In this document: positions 11,901 to 25,273 of the stretch, in pieces
Layout: the number at the start of each line of letters is the position of its first letter
Numbering within the stretch: position 1 is the stretch's first letter
Origin: Auanema rhodensis
Taxonomy: Eukaryota > Nematoda > Chromadorea > Rhabditida > Rhabditidae
Reading direction: 5' to 3'
Assembly (NCBI GenBank): GCA_964057225.1
Contig: OZ059895.1
Coordinates: 23,632,688 to 23,696,687 of the forward strand
Length of the DNA stretch: 64,000 nucleotides
Program-made: the position numbers and the translations under genes
The notes under the pieces: generated by a model
What the model saw: the letters and a program-made list of their open reading frames with translations, nothing else
Databases searched by the model: none
Told to the model about the DNA's origin: nothing

Positions 11901-14900
11901 TATTGGTGCATGGTAACCATGACTTTGAATTTTACGTGAACTTTAATTTATGCTAATTAAATGTACACGTGATGTGCACTTGGTATGTAACTCGCTTCAC
12001 GTGAAAGATAAAGAGATGCGGTTTTCAAAATTAGATTCCCCATGTCCATATTAGTCTAAAAACAAATTTTTATTGATATTGGTTCATGGTAACCATGACT
12101 TTGAAATTTACGTGAACTTTAATTTATGCTAATTAAATGTACACGTGATGTGCACTTGGTATGTAACTCGCTTCACGTGAAAGATAAAGAGATGCGGTTT
12201 TCAAAATTAGATTCCCCATGTCCATATTAGTCTAAAAACAAATTTTTATTGATATTGCTTCATGGTAACCATGACTTTGAATTTTACGTGAACTTTAATT
12301 TATGCTAATTAAATGTACACGTGATGTGCACTTGGTATGTAACTCGCTTCACGTGAAAGATAAAGAGATGCGGTTTTAAAAATTAGATTCCCCATGTCCA
12401 TATTAGTCTAAAAACAAATTTTTATTGATATTGCTTCATGGTAACCATGACTTTGAAATTTACGTGAACTTTAATTTATGCTAATTAAATGTACACGTGA
12501 TGTGCACTTGGTATGTAACTCGCTTCACGTGAAAGATAAAGAGATGCGGTTTTCAAAATTAGATTCCCCATGTCCATATTAGTCTAAAAACAAATTTTTA
12601 TTGATATTGGTTCATGGTAACCATGACTTTGAAATTTACGTGAACTTTAATTTATGCTAATTAAATGTACACGTGATGTGCACTTGGTATGTAACTCGCT
12701 TCACGTGAAAGATAAAGAGATGCGGTTTTCAAAATTAGATTCTTCATGTCCATATTAGTCTAAAAACAAATTTTTATTGATATTGCTTCATGGTAACCAT
12801 GACTTTGAATTTTACGTGAACTTTAATTTATGCTAATTAAATGTACGCGTGATGTGCACTTGGTATGTAACTCGCTTCACGTGAAAGATAAAGAGATGCG
12901 GTTTTCAAAATTAGATTCCCCATGTCCATATTAGTCTAAAAACAAATTTTTATTGATATTGGTTCATGGTAACCATGACTTTGAAATTTACGTGAACTTT
13001 AATTTATGCTAATTAAATGTACACGTGATGTGCACTTGGTATGTAACTCGCTTCACGTGAAAGATAAAGAGATGCGGTTTTCAAAATTAGATTCCCCATG
13101 TCCATATTAGTCTAAAAACAAATTTTTATTGATATTGGTTCATGGTAACCATGACTTTGAAATTTACGTGAACTTTAATTTATGCTAATTAAATGTACAC
13201 GTGATGTGCACTTGGTATGTAACTCGCTTCACGTGAAAGATAAAGAGATGCGGTTTTCAAAATTAGATTCCCCATGTCCATATTAGTCTAAAAACAAATT
13301 TTTATTGATATTGGTGCATGGTAACCATGACTTTGAAATTTACGTGAACTTTAATTTATGCTAATTAAATGTACACGTGATGTGCACTTGGTATGTAACT
13401 CGCTTCACGTGAAAGATAAAGAGATGCGGTTTTCAAAATTAGATTCCCCATGTCCATATTAGTCTAAAAACAAATTTTTATTGATATTGCTTCATGGTAA
13501 CCATGACTTTGAATTTTACGTGAACTTTAATTTATGCTAATTAAATGTACACGTGATGTGCACTTGGTATGTAACTCGCTTCACGTGAAAGATAAAGAGA
13601 TGCGGTTTTCAAAATTAGATTCCCCATGTCCATATTAGTCTAAAAACAAATTTTTATTGATATTGGTTCATGGTAACCATGACTTTGAAATTTACGTGAA
13701 CTTTAATTTATGCTAATTAAATGTACACGTGATGTGCACTTGGTATGTAACTCGCTTCACGTGAAAGATAAAGAGATGCGGTTTTCAAAATTAGATTCCC
13801 CATGTCCATATTAGTCTAAAAACAAATTTTTATTGATATTGCTTCATGGTAACCATGACTTTGAATTTTACGTGAACTTTAATTTATGCTAATTAAATGT
13901 ACACGTGATGTGCACTTGGTATGTAACTCGCTTCACGTGAAAGATAAAGAGATGCGGTTTTCAAAATTAGATTCCCCATGTCCATATTAGTCTAAAAACA
14001 AATTTTTATTGATATTGGTTCATGGTAACCATGACTTTGAAATTTACGTGAACTTTAATTTATGCTAATTAAATGTACACGTGATGTGCACTTGGTATGT
14101 AACTCGCTTCACGTGAAAGATAAAGAGATGCGGTTTTCAAAATTAGATTCCCCATGTCCATATTAGTCTAAAAACAAATTTTTATTGATATTGCTTCATG
14201 GTAACCATGACTTTGAAATTTACGTGAACTTTAATTTATGCTAATTAAATGTACACGTGATGTGCACTTGGTATGTAACTCGCTTCACGTGAAAGATAAA
14301 GAGATGCGGTTTTCAAAATTAGATTCCCCATGTCCATATTAGTCTAAAAACAAAATTTTATTGATATTGCTTCATGGTAACCATGACTTTGAATTTTACG
14401 TGAACTTTAATTTATGCTAATTAAACGTACACGTGATGTGCACTTGGTATGTAACTCGCTTCACGTGAAAGATAAAGAGATGCGGTTTTCAAAATTAGAT
14501 TCCCCATGTCCATATTAGTCTAAAAACAAATTTTTATTGATATTGGTGCATGGTAACCATGACTTTGAATTTTACGTGAACTTTAATTTATGCTAATTAA
14601 ATGTACACGTGATGTGCACTTGGTATGTAACTCGCTTCACGTGAAAGATAAAGAGATGCGGTTTTCAAAATTAGATTCCCCATGTCCATATTAGTCTAAA
14701 AACAAATTTTTATTGATATTGCTTCATGGTAACCATGACTTTGAAATTTACGTGAACTTTAATTTATGCTAATTAAATGTACACGTGATGTGCACTTGGT
14801 ATGTAACTCGCTTCACGTGAAAGATAAAGAGATGCGGTTTACAAAATTAGATTCCCCATGTCCATATTAGTCTAAAAACAAATTTTTATTGATATTGGTT

Positions 14901-15065
14901 CATGGTAACCATGACTTTGAAATTTACGTGAACTTTAATTTATGCTAATTAAATGTACACGTGATGTGCACTTGGTATGTAACTCGCTTCACGTGAAAGA
15001 TAAAGAGATGCGGTTTTCAAAATTAGATTCCCCATGTCCATATTAGTCTAAAAACAAAATTTTAT

Positions 15066-16121
15066 TGATATTGCTTCATGGTAACCATGACTTTGAATTT
15101 TACGTGAACTCTAATTTATGCTAATTAAACGTACACGTGATGTGCACTTGGTATGTAACTCGCTTCACGTGAAAGATAAAGAGATGCGGTTTTCAAAATT
15201 AGATTCCCCATGTCCATATTAGTCTAAAAACAAATTTTTATTGATATTGCTTCATGGTAACCATGACTTTGAAATTTACGTGAACTTTAATTTATGCTAA
15301 TTAAACGTACACGTGATGTGCACTTGGTATGTAACTCGCTTCACGTGAAAGATAAAGAGATGCGGTTTTCAAAATTAGATTCCCCATGTCCATATTAGTC
15401 TAAAAACAAATTTTTATTGATATTGGTGCATGGTAACCATGACTTTGAATTTTACGTGAACTTTAATTTATGCTAATTAAATGTACACGTGATGTGCACT
15501 TGGTATGTAACTCGCTTCACGTGAAAGATAAAGAGATGCGGTTTTCAAAATTAGATTCCCCATGTCCATATTAGTCTAAAAACAAATTTTTATTGATATT
15601 GCTTCATGGTAACCATGACTTTGAAATTTACGTGAACTTTAATTTATGCTAATTAAATGTACACGTGATGTGCACTTGGTATGTAACTCGCTTCACGTGA
15701 AAGATAAAGAGATGCGGTTTACAAAATTAGATTCCCCATGTCCATATTAGTCTAAAAACAAATTTTTATTGATATTGGTTCATGGTAACCATGACTTTGA
15801 AATTTACGTGAACTTTAATTTATGCTAATTAAATGTACACGTGATGTGCACTTGGTATGTAACTCGCTTCACGTGAAAGATAAAGAGATGCGGTTTTCAA
15901 AATTAGATTCCCCATGTCCATATTAGTCTAAAAACAAAATTTTATTGATATTGCTTCATGGTAACCATGACTTTGAATTTTACGTGAACTCTAATTTATG
16001 CTAATTAAACGTACACGTGATGTGCACTTGGTATGTAACTCGCTTCACGTGAAAGATAAAGAGATGCGGTTTTCAAAATTAGATTCCCCATGTCCATATT
16101 AGTCTAAAAACAAATTTTTAT
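15066..16121 (+). repeat. 880-bp five-monomer HOR, one full copy plus first monomer of the next
   Basis: The order from 15066 is 9C/33T with GAACTCTAA and 65C; 9C with 65C; 11G/33T; 9C with GGTTTACAA; 11T with 170A. At 15946 the 9C/33T GAACTCTAA 65C monomer returns, 880 bp later, and the series then changes. GAACTCTAA is a rare marker that I saw only in these two monomers. The four monomers before 15066 are a variant of the same series lacking one unit. Confidence 0.75.
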
Positions 16122-16825
16122 TGATATTGCTTCATGGTAACCATGACTTTGAAATTTACGTGAACTTTAATTTATGCTAATTAAATGTACACGTGATGTG
16201 CACTTGGTATGTAACTCGCTTCACGTGAAAGATAAAGAGATGCGGTTTTCAAAATTAGATTCCCCATGTCCATATTAGTCTAAAAACAAATTTTTATTGA
16301 TATTGCTTCATGGTAACCATGACTTTGAAATTTACGTGAACTTTAATTTATGCTAATTAAATGTACACGTGATGTGCACTTGGTATGTAACTCGCTTCAC
16401 GTGAAAGATAAAGAGATGCGGTTTTCAAAATTAGATTCCCCATGTCCATATTAGTCTAAAAACAAATTTTTATTGATATTGGTGCATGGTAACCATGACT
16501 TTGAAATTTACGTGAACTTTAATTTATGCTAATTAAATGTACACGTGATGTGCACTTGGTATGTAACTCGCTTCACGTGAAAGATAAAGAGATGCGGTTT
16601 TCAAAATTAGATTCCCCATGTCCATATTAGTCTAAAAACAAATTTTTATTGATATTGGTGCATGGTAACCATGACTTTGAATTTTACGTGAACTTTAATT
16701 TATGCTAATTAAATGTACACGTGATGTGCACTTGGTATGTAACTCGCTTCACGTGAAAGATAAAGAGATGCGGTTTTCAAAATTAGATTCCCCATGTCCA
16801 TATTAGTCTAAAAACAAATTTTTAT

Positions 16826-19641
16826 TGATATTGCTTCATGGTAACCATGACTTTGAAATTTACGTGAACTTTAATTTATGCTAATTAAATGTACACGTGA
16901 TGTGCACTTGGTATGTAACTCGCTTCACGTGAAAGATAAAGAGATGCGGTTTTCAAAATTAGATTCCCCATGTCCATATTAGTCTAAAAACAAAATTTTA
17001 TTGATATTGCTTCATGGTAACCATGACTTTGAATTTTACGTGAACTTTAATTTATGCTAATTAAACGTACACGTGATGTGCACTTGGTATGTAACTCGCT
17101 TCACGTGAAAGATAAAGAGATGCTGTTTTCAAAATTAGATTCCCCATGTCCATATTAGTCTAAAAACAAATTTTTATTGATATTGGTGCATGGTAACCAT
17201 GACTTTGAATTTTACGTGAACTTTAATTTATGCTAATTAAATGTACACGTGATGTGCACTTGGTATGTAACTCGCTTCACGTGAAAGATAAAGAGATGCG
17301 GTTTTTAAAATTAGATTCCCCATGTCCATATTAGTCTAAAAACAAATTTTTATTGATATTGCTTCATGGTAACCATGACTTTGAAATTTACGTGAACTTT
17401 AATTTATGCTAATTAAATGTACACGTGATGTGCACTTGGTATGTAACTCGCTTCACGTGAAAGATAAAGAGATGCGGTTTACAAAATTAGATTCCCCATG
17501 TCCATATTAGTCTAAAAACAAATTTTTATTGATATTGGTTCATGGTAACCATGACTTTGAAATTTACGTGAACTTTAATTTATGCTAATTAAATGTACAC
17601 GTGATGTGCACTTGGTATGTAACTCGCTTCACGTGAAAGATAAAGAGATGCGGTTTTCAAAATTAGATTCCCCATGTCCATATTAGTCTAAAAACAAAAT
17701 TTTATTGATATTGCTTCATGGTAACCATGACTTTGAATTTTACGTGAACTTTAATTTATGCTAATTAAACGTACACGTGATGTGCACTTGGTATGTAACT
17801 CGCTTCACGTGAAAGATAAAGAGATGCGGTTTTCAAAATTAGATTCCCCATGTCCATATTAGTCTAAAAACAAATTTTTATTGATATTGCTTCATGGTAA
17901 CCATGACTTTGAAATTTACGTGAACTTTAATTTATGCTAATTAAATGTACACGTGATGTGCACTTGGTATGTAACTCGCTTCACGTGAAAGATAAAGAGA
18001 TGCGGTTTTCAAAATTAGATTCCCCATGTCCATATTAGTCTAAAAACAAACTTTTATTGATATTGGTTCATGGTAACCATGACTTTGAAATTTACGTGAA
18101 CTTTAATTTATGCTAATTAAATGTACACGTGATGTGCACTTGGTATGTAACTCGCTTCACGTGAAAGATAAAGAGATGCGGTTTTCAAAATTAGATTCCC
18201 CATGTCCATATTAGTCTAAAAACAAATTTTTATTGATATTGCTTCATGGTAACCATGACTTTGAAATTTACGTGAACTTTAATTTATGCTAATTAAATGT
18301 ACACGTGATGTGCACTTGGTATGTAACTCGCTTCACGTGAAAGATAAAGAGATGCGGTTTTCAAAATTAGATTCCCCATGTCCATATTAGTCTAAAAACA
18401 AATTTTTATTGATATTGGTGCATGGTAACCATGACTTTGAAATTTACGTGAACTTTAATTTATGCTAATTAAATGTACACGTGATGTGCACTTGGTATGT
18501 AACTCGCTTCACGTGAAAGATAAAGAGATGCGGTTTTCAAAATTAGATTCCCCATGTCCATATTAGTCTAAAAACAAATTTTTATTGATATTGGTGCATG
18601 GTAACCATGACTTTGAATTTTACGTGAACTTTAATTTATGCTAATTAAATGTACACGTGATGTGCACTTGGTATGTAACTCGCTTCACGTGAAAGATAAA
18701 GAGATGCGGTTTTCAAAATTAGATTCCCCATGTCCATATTAGTCTAAAAACAAATTTTTATTGATATTGGTGCATGGTAACCATGACTTTGAAATTTACG
18801 TGAACTTTAATTTATGCTAATTAAATGTACACGTGATGTGCACTTGGTATGTAACTCGCTTCACGTGAAAGATAAAGAGATGCGGTTTTCAAAATTAGAT
18901 TCCCCATGTCCATATTAGTCTAAAAACAAATTTTTATTGATATTGGTGCATGGTAACCATGACTTTGAATTTTACGTGAACTTTAATTTATGCTAATTAA
19001 ATGTACAAGTGATGTGCACTTGGTATGTAACTCGCTTCACGTGAAAGATAAAGAGATGCGGTTTTCAAAATTAGATTCCCCATGTCCATATTAGTCTAAA
19101 AACAAATTTTTATTGATATTGGTTCATGGTAACCATGACTTTGAAATTTACGTGAACTTTAATTTATGCTAATTAAATGTACACGTGATGTGCACTTGGT
19201 ATGTAACTCGCTTCACGTGAAAGATAAAGAGATGCGGTTTTCAAAATTAGATTCCCCATGTCCATATTAGTCTAAAAACAAATTTTTATTGATATTGGTT
19301 CATGGTAACCATGACTTTGAAATTTACGTGAACTTTAATTTATGCTAATTAAATGTACACGTGATGTGCACTTGGTATGTAACTCGCTTCACGTGAAAGA
19401 TAAAGAGATGCGGTTTTCAAAATTAGATTCCCCATGTCCATATTAGTCTAAAAACAAATTTTTATTGATATTGGTGCATGGTAACCATGACTTTGAAATT
19501 TACGTGAACTTTAATTTATGCTAATTAAATGTACACGTGATGTGCACTTGGTATGTAACTCGCTTCACGTGAAAGATAAAGAGATGCGGTTTTCAAAATT
19601 AGATTCCCCATGTCCATATTAGTCTAAAAACAAATTTTTAT
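16826..19641 (+). repeat. 2,816-bp 16-monomer HOR, copy 1
   Basis: Sixteen monomers whose variant series is repeated immediately in the next 2,816 bases. Markers in order are 170A (16826), 65C with 123T (17002), GGTTTTTAAAA (17178), GGTTTACAA (17354), 170A (17530), 65C (17706) and TACAAGTGA (18938). I noticed only two differences between the copies: C at 18051 (CAAACTTTT) here, and 96T at 22377 in copy 2. Confidence 0.88.
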
Positions 19642-22457
19642 TGATATTGCTTCATGGTAACCATGACTTTGAAATTTACGTGAACTTTAATTTATGCTAA
19701 TTAAATGTACACGTGATGTGCACTTGGTATGTAACTCGCTTCACGTGAAAGATAAAGAGATGCGGTTTTCAAAATTAGATTCCCCATGTCCATATTAGTC
19801 TAAAAACAAAATTTTATTGATATTGCTTCATGGTAACCATGACTTTGAATTTTACGTGAACTTTAATTTATGCTAATTAAACGTACACGTGATGTGCACT
19901 TGGTATGTAACTCGCTTCACGTGAAAGATAAAGAGATGCTGTTTTCAAAATTAGATTCCCCATGTCCATATTAGTCTAAAAACAAATTTTTATTGATATT
20001 GGTGCATGGTAACCATGACTTTGAATTTTACGTGAACTTTAATTTATGCTAATTAAATGTACACGTGATGTGCACTTGGTATGTAACTCGCTTCACGTGA
20101 AAGATAAAGAGATGCGGTTTTTAAAATTAGATTCCCCATGTCCATATTAGTCTAAAAACAAATTTTTATTGATATTGCTTCATGGTAACCATGACTTTGA
20201 AATTTACGTGAACTTTAATTTATGCTAATTAAATGTACACGTGATGTGCACTTGGTATGTAACTCGCTTCACGTGAAAGATAAAGAGATGCGGTTTACAA
20301 AATTAGATTCCCCATGTCCATATTAGTCTAAAAACAAATTTTTATTGATATTGGTTCATGGTAACCATGACTTTGAAATTTACGTGAACTTTAATTTATG
20401 CTAATTAAATGTACACGTGATGTGCACTTGGTATGTAACTCGCTTCACGTGAAAGATAAAGAGATGCGGTTTTCAAAATTAGATTCCCCATGTCCATATT
20501 AGTCTAAAAACAAAATTTTATTGATATTGCTTCATGGTAACCATGACTTTGAATTTTACGTGAACTTTAATTTATGCTAATTAAACGTACACGTGATGTG
20601 CACTTGGTATGTAACTCGCTTCACGTGAAAGATAAAGAGATGCGGTTTTCAAAATTAGATTCCCCATGTCCATATTAGTCTAAAAACAAATTTTTATTGA
20701 TATTGCTTCATGGTAACCATGACTTTGAAATTTACGTGAACTTTAATTTATGCTAATTAAATGTACACGTGATGTGCACTTGGTATGTAACTCGCTTCAC
20801 GTGAAAGATAAAGAGATGCGGTTTTCAAAATTAGATTCCCCATGTCCATATTAGTCTAAAAACAAATTTTTATTGATATTGGTTCATGGTAACCATGACT
20901 TTGAAATTTACGTGAACTTTAATTTATGCTAATTAAATGTACACGTGATGTGCACTTGGTATGTAACTCGCTTCACGTGAAAGATAAAGAGATGCGGTTT
21001 TCAAAATTAGATTCCCCATGTCCATATTAGTCTAAAAACAAATTTTTATTGATATTGCTTCATGGTAACCATGACTTTGAAATTTACGTGAACTTTAATT
21101 TATGCTAATTAAATGTACACGTGATGTGCACTTGGTATGTAACTCGCTTCACGTGAAAGATAAAGAGATGCGGTTTTCAAAATTAGATTCCCCATGTCCA
21201 TATTAGTCTAAAAACAAATTTTTATTGATATTGGTGCATGGTAACCATGACTTTGAAATTTACGTGAACTTTAATTTATGCTAATTAAATGTACACGTGA
21301 TGTGCACTTGGTATGTAACTCGCTTCACGTGAAAGATAAAGAGATGCGGTTTTCAAAATTAGATTCCCCATGTCCATATTAGTCTAAAAACAAATTTTTA
21401 TTGATATTGGTGCATGGTAACCATGACTTTGAATTTTACGTGAACTTTAATTTATGCTAATTAAATGTACACGTGATGTGCACTTGGTATGTAACTCGCT
21501 TCACGTGAAAGATAAAGAGATGCGGTTTTCAAAATTAGATTCCCCATGTCCATATTAGTCTAAAAACAAATTTTTATTGATATTGGTGCATGGTAACCAT
21601 GACTTTGAAATTTACGTGAACTTTAATTTATGCTAATTAAATGTACACGTGATGTGCACTTGGTATGTAACTCGCTTCACGTGAAAGATAAAGAGATGCG
21701 GTTTTCAAAATTAGATTCCCCATGTCCATATTAGTCTAAAAACAAATTTTTATTGATATTGGTGCATGGTAACCATGACTTTGAATTTTACGTGAACTTT
21801 AATTTATGCTAATTAAATGTACAAGTGATGTGCACTTGGTATGTAACTCGCTTCACGTGAAAGATAAAGAGATGCGGTTTTCAAAATTAGATTCCCCATG
21901 TCCATATTAGTCTAAAAACAAATTTTTATTGATATTGGTTCATGGTAACCATGACTTTGAAATTTACGTGAACTTTAATTTATGCTAATTAAATGTACAC
22001 GTGATGTGCACTTGGTATGTAACTCGCTTCACGTGAAAGATAAAGAGATGCGGTTTTCAAAATTAGATTCCCCATGTCCATATTAGTCTAAAAACAAATT
22101 TTTATTGATATTGGTTCATGGTAACCATGACTTTGAAATTTACGTGAACTTTAATTTATGCTAATTAAATGTACACGTGATGTGCACTTGGTATGTAACT
22201 CGCTTCACGTGAAAGATAAAGAGATGCGGTTTTCAAAATTAGATTCCCCATGTCCATATTAGTCTAAAAACAAATTTTTATTGATATTGGTGCATGGTAA
22301 CCATGACTTTGAAATTTACGTGAACTTTAATTTATGCTAATTAAATGTACACGTGATGTGCACTTGGTATGTAACTTGCTTCACGTGAAAGATAAAGAGA
22401 TGCGGTTTTCAAAATTAGATTCCCCATGTCCATATTAGTCTAAAAACAAATTTTTAT
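19642..22457 (+). repeat. 2,816-bp 16-monomer HOR, copy 2
   Basis: The same 16-monomer series, directly adjacent to copy 1. The 123T, GGTTTTTAAAA, GGTTTACAA and TACAAGTGA markers recur at exactly +2,816. Two noticed differences in 2,816 bp make this one of the youngest duplications in the window. Its last monomer (22282) carries the 96T change typical of domain C, so the right edge overlaps the domain boundary. Confidence 0.88.
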
Positions 22458-25273
22458 TGATATTGCTTCATGGTAACCATGACTTTGAAATTTACGTGAA
22501 CTTTAATTTATGCTAATTAAATGTACACGTGATGTGCACTTGGTATGTAACTCGCTTCACGTGAAAGATAAAGAGATGCGGTTTTCAAAATTGGATTCCC
22601 CATGTCCATATTAGTCTAAAAACAAATTTTTATTGATATTGCTTCATGGTAACCATGACTTTGAAATTTACGTGAACTTTAATTTATGCTAATTAAATGT
22701 ACACGTGATGTGCACTTGGTATGTAACTTGCTTCACGTGAAAGATAAAGATATGCGGTTTTCAAAATTAGATTCCCCATGTCCATATTAGTCTAAAAACA
22801 AATTTTTATTGATATTGGTTCATGGTAACCATGACTTTGAAATTTACGTGAACTTTAATTTAAGCTAATTAAATGTACACGTGATGTGCACTTGGTATGT
22901 AATTCGCTTCACGTGAAAGATAAAGAGATGCGGTTTTCAAAATTAGATTCCCCATGTCCATATTAGTCTAAAAACAAATTTTTATTGATATTGGTGCATG
23001 GTAACCATGACTTTGAATTTTACGTGAACTTTAATTTATGCTAATTAAATGTACACGTGATGTGCACTTGGTATGTAACTCGCTTCACGTGAAAGATAAA
23101 GAGATGTGGTTTTCAAAATTAGATTCCCCATGTCCATATTAGTCTAAAAACAAATTTTTATTGATATTGGTGCATGGTAACCATGACTTTGAATTTTACG
23201 TGAACTTTAATTTATGCTAATTAAATGTACACGTGATGTGCACTTGGTATGTAACTCGCTTCACGTGAAAGATAAAGAGATGCGGTTTTCAAAATTAGAT
23301 TCCCCATGTCCATATTAGTCTAAAAACAAATTTTTATTGATATTGGTTCATGGTAACCATGACTTTGAAATTTACGTGAACTTTAATTTATGCTAATTAA
23401 ATGTACACGTGATGTGCACTTGGTATGTAACTCGCTTCACGTGAAAGATAAAGAGATGCGGTTTTCAAAATTAGATTCCCCATGTCCATATTAGTCTAAA
23501 AACAAATTTTTATTGATATTGGTGCATGGTAACCATGACTTTGAAATTTACGTGAACTTTAATTTATGCTAATTAAATGTACACGTGATGTGCACTTGGT
23601 ATGTAACTCGCTTCACGTGAAAGATAAAGAGATGCGGTTCTCAAAATTAGATTTCCCATGTCCATATTAGTCTAAAAACAAATTTATATTGATATTGGTG
23701 CATGGTAACCATGACTTTGAATTTTACGTGAACTTTAATTTATGCTAATTAAATGTACACGTGATGTGCACTTGGTATGTAACTCGCTTCACGTGAAAGA
23801 TAAAGAGATGCGGTTTTCAAAATTAGATTCCCCATGTCCATATTAGTCTAAAAACAAATTTTTATTGATATTGGTGCATGGTAACCATGACTTTGAAATT
23901 TACGTGAACTTTAATTTATGCTAATTAAATGTACACGTGATGTGCACTTGGTATGTAACTCGCTTCACGTGAAAGATAAAGAGATGCGGTTTTCAAAATT
24001 AGATTCCCCATGTCCATATTAGTCTAAAAACAAATTTTTATTGATATTGGTGCATGGTAACCATGACTTTGAAATTTACGTGAATTTTAATTTATGCTAA
24101 TTAAATGTACACGTGATGTGCACTTGGTATGTAACTCGCTTCACGTGAAAGATAAAGAGATGCGGTTTTCAAAATTAGATTCCCCATGTCCATATTAGTC
24201 TAAAAACAAATTTTTATTGATATTGGTTCATGGTCACCATGACTTTGAAATTTACGTGAACTTTAATTTATGCTAATTAAATGTACACGTGATGTGCACT
24301 TGGTATGTAACTCGCTTCACGTGAAAGATAAAGAGATGCGGTTTTCAAAATTAGATTCCCCATGTCCATATTAGTCTAAAAACAAATTTTTATTGATATT
24401 GGTTCATGGTAACCATGACTTTGAAATTTACGTGAACTTTAATTTATGCTAATTAAATGTACACATGATGTGCACTTGGTATGTAACTCGCTTCACGTGA
24501 AAGATAAAGAGATGCGGTTTTCAAAATTAGATTCCCCATGTCCATATTAGTCTAAAAACAAATTTTTATTGATATTGGTTCATGGTAACCATGACTTTGA
24601 AATTTACGTGAACTTTAATTTATGCTAATTAAATGTACACGTGATGTGCACTTGGTATGTAACTCGCTTCACGTGAAAGATAAAGAGATGCGGTTTTCAA
24701 CATTAGATTCCCCATGTCCATATTAGTCTAAAAACAAATTTTTATTGATATTGCTTCATGGTAACCATGACTTTGAAATTTACGTGAACTTTAATTTATG
24801 CTAATTAAATGTACACGTGATGTGCACTTGGTATGTAACTCGCTTCACGTGAAAGATAAAGAGATGCGGTTTTCAAAATTAGATTCCCCATGTCCATATT
24901 AGTCTAAAAACAAATTTTTATTGATATTGGTGCATGGTAACCATGACTTTGAAATTTACGTGAACTTTAATTTATGCTAATTAAATGTACACGTGATGTG
25001 CACTTGGTATGTAACTCGCTTCACGTGAAAGATAAAGAGATGCGGTTTTCAAAATTAGATTCCCCATGTCCATATTAGTCTAAAAACAAATTTTTATTGA
25101 TATTGGTGCATGGTAACCATGACTTTGAATTTTACGTGAACTTTAATTTATGCTAATTAAATGTACACGTGATGTGCACTTGGTATGTAACTCGCTTCAC
25201 GTGAATGATAAAGAGATGCGGTTTTCAAAATTAGATTTCCCATGTCCATATTAGTCTAAAAACAAATTTTTAT

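Larger units (their letters stand above)
9434..22281 (+). repeat. Satellite domain B (9C / 33T / 65C / 170A variants)
   Basis: Every monomer start is spaced exactly 176 bp. Typical variants are ATTGCTTCA (9C), GAATTTTACG (33T), TAAACGTAC (65C), CAAAATTTT (170A), GGTTTACAA (128A) and GATGCTG (123T). The first part (9434 to about 12000) is more diverse, with private changes such as TGATGTTGG and GATTTTGG. A 9C/33T monomer alternates with a 33A monomer at 13482-14185, a 352-bp dimer twice over. The right part is dominated by the 2,816-bp duplication. I saw nothing other than satellite. Confidence 0.82.
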
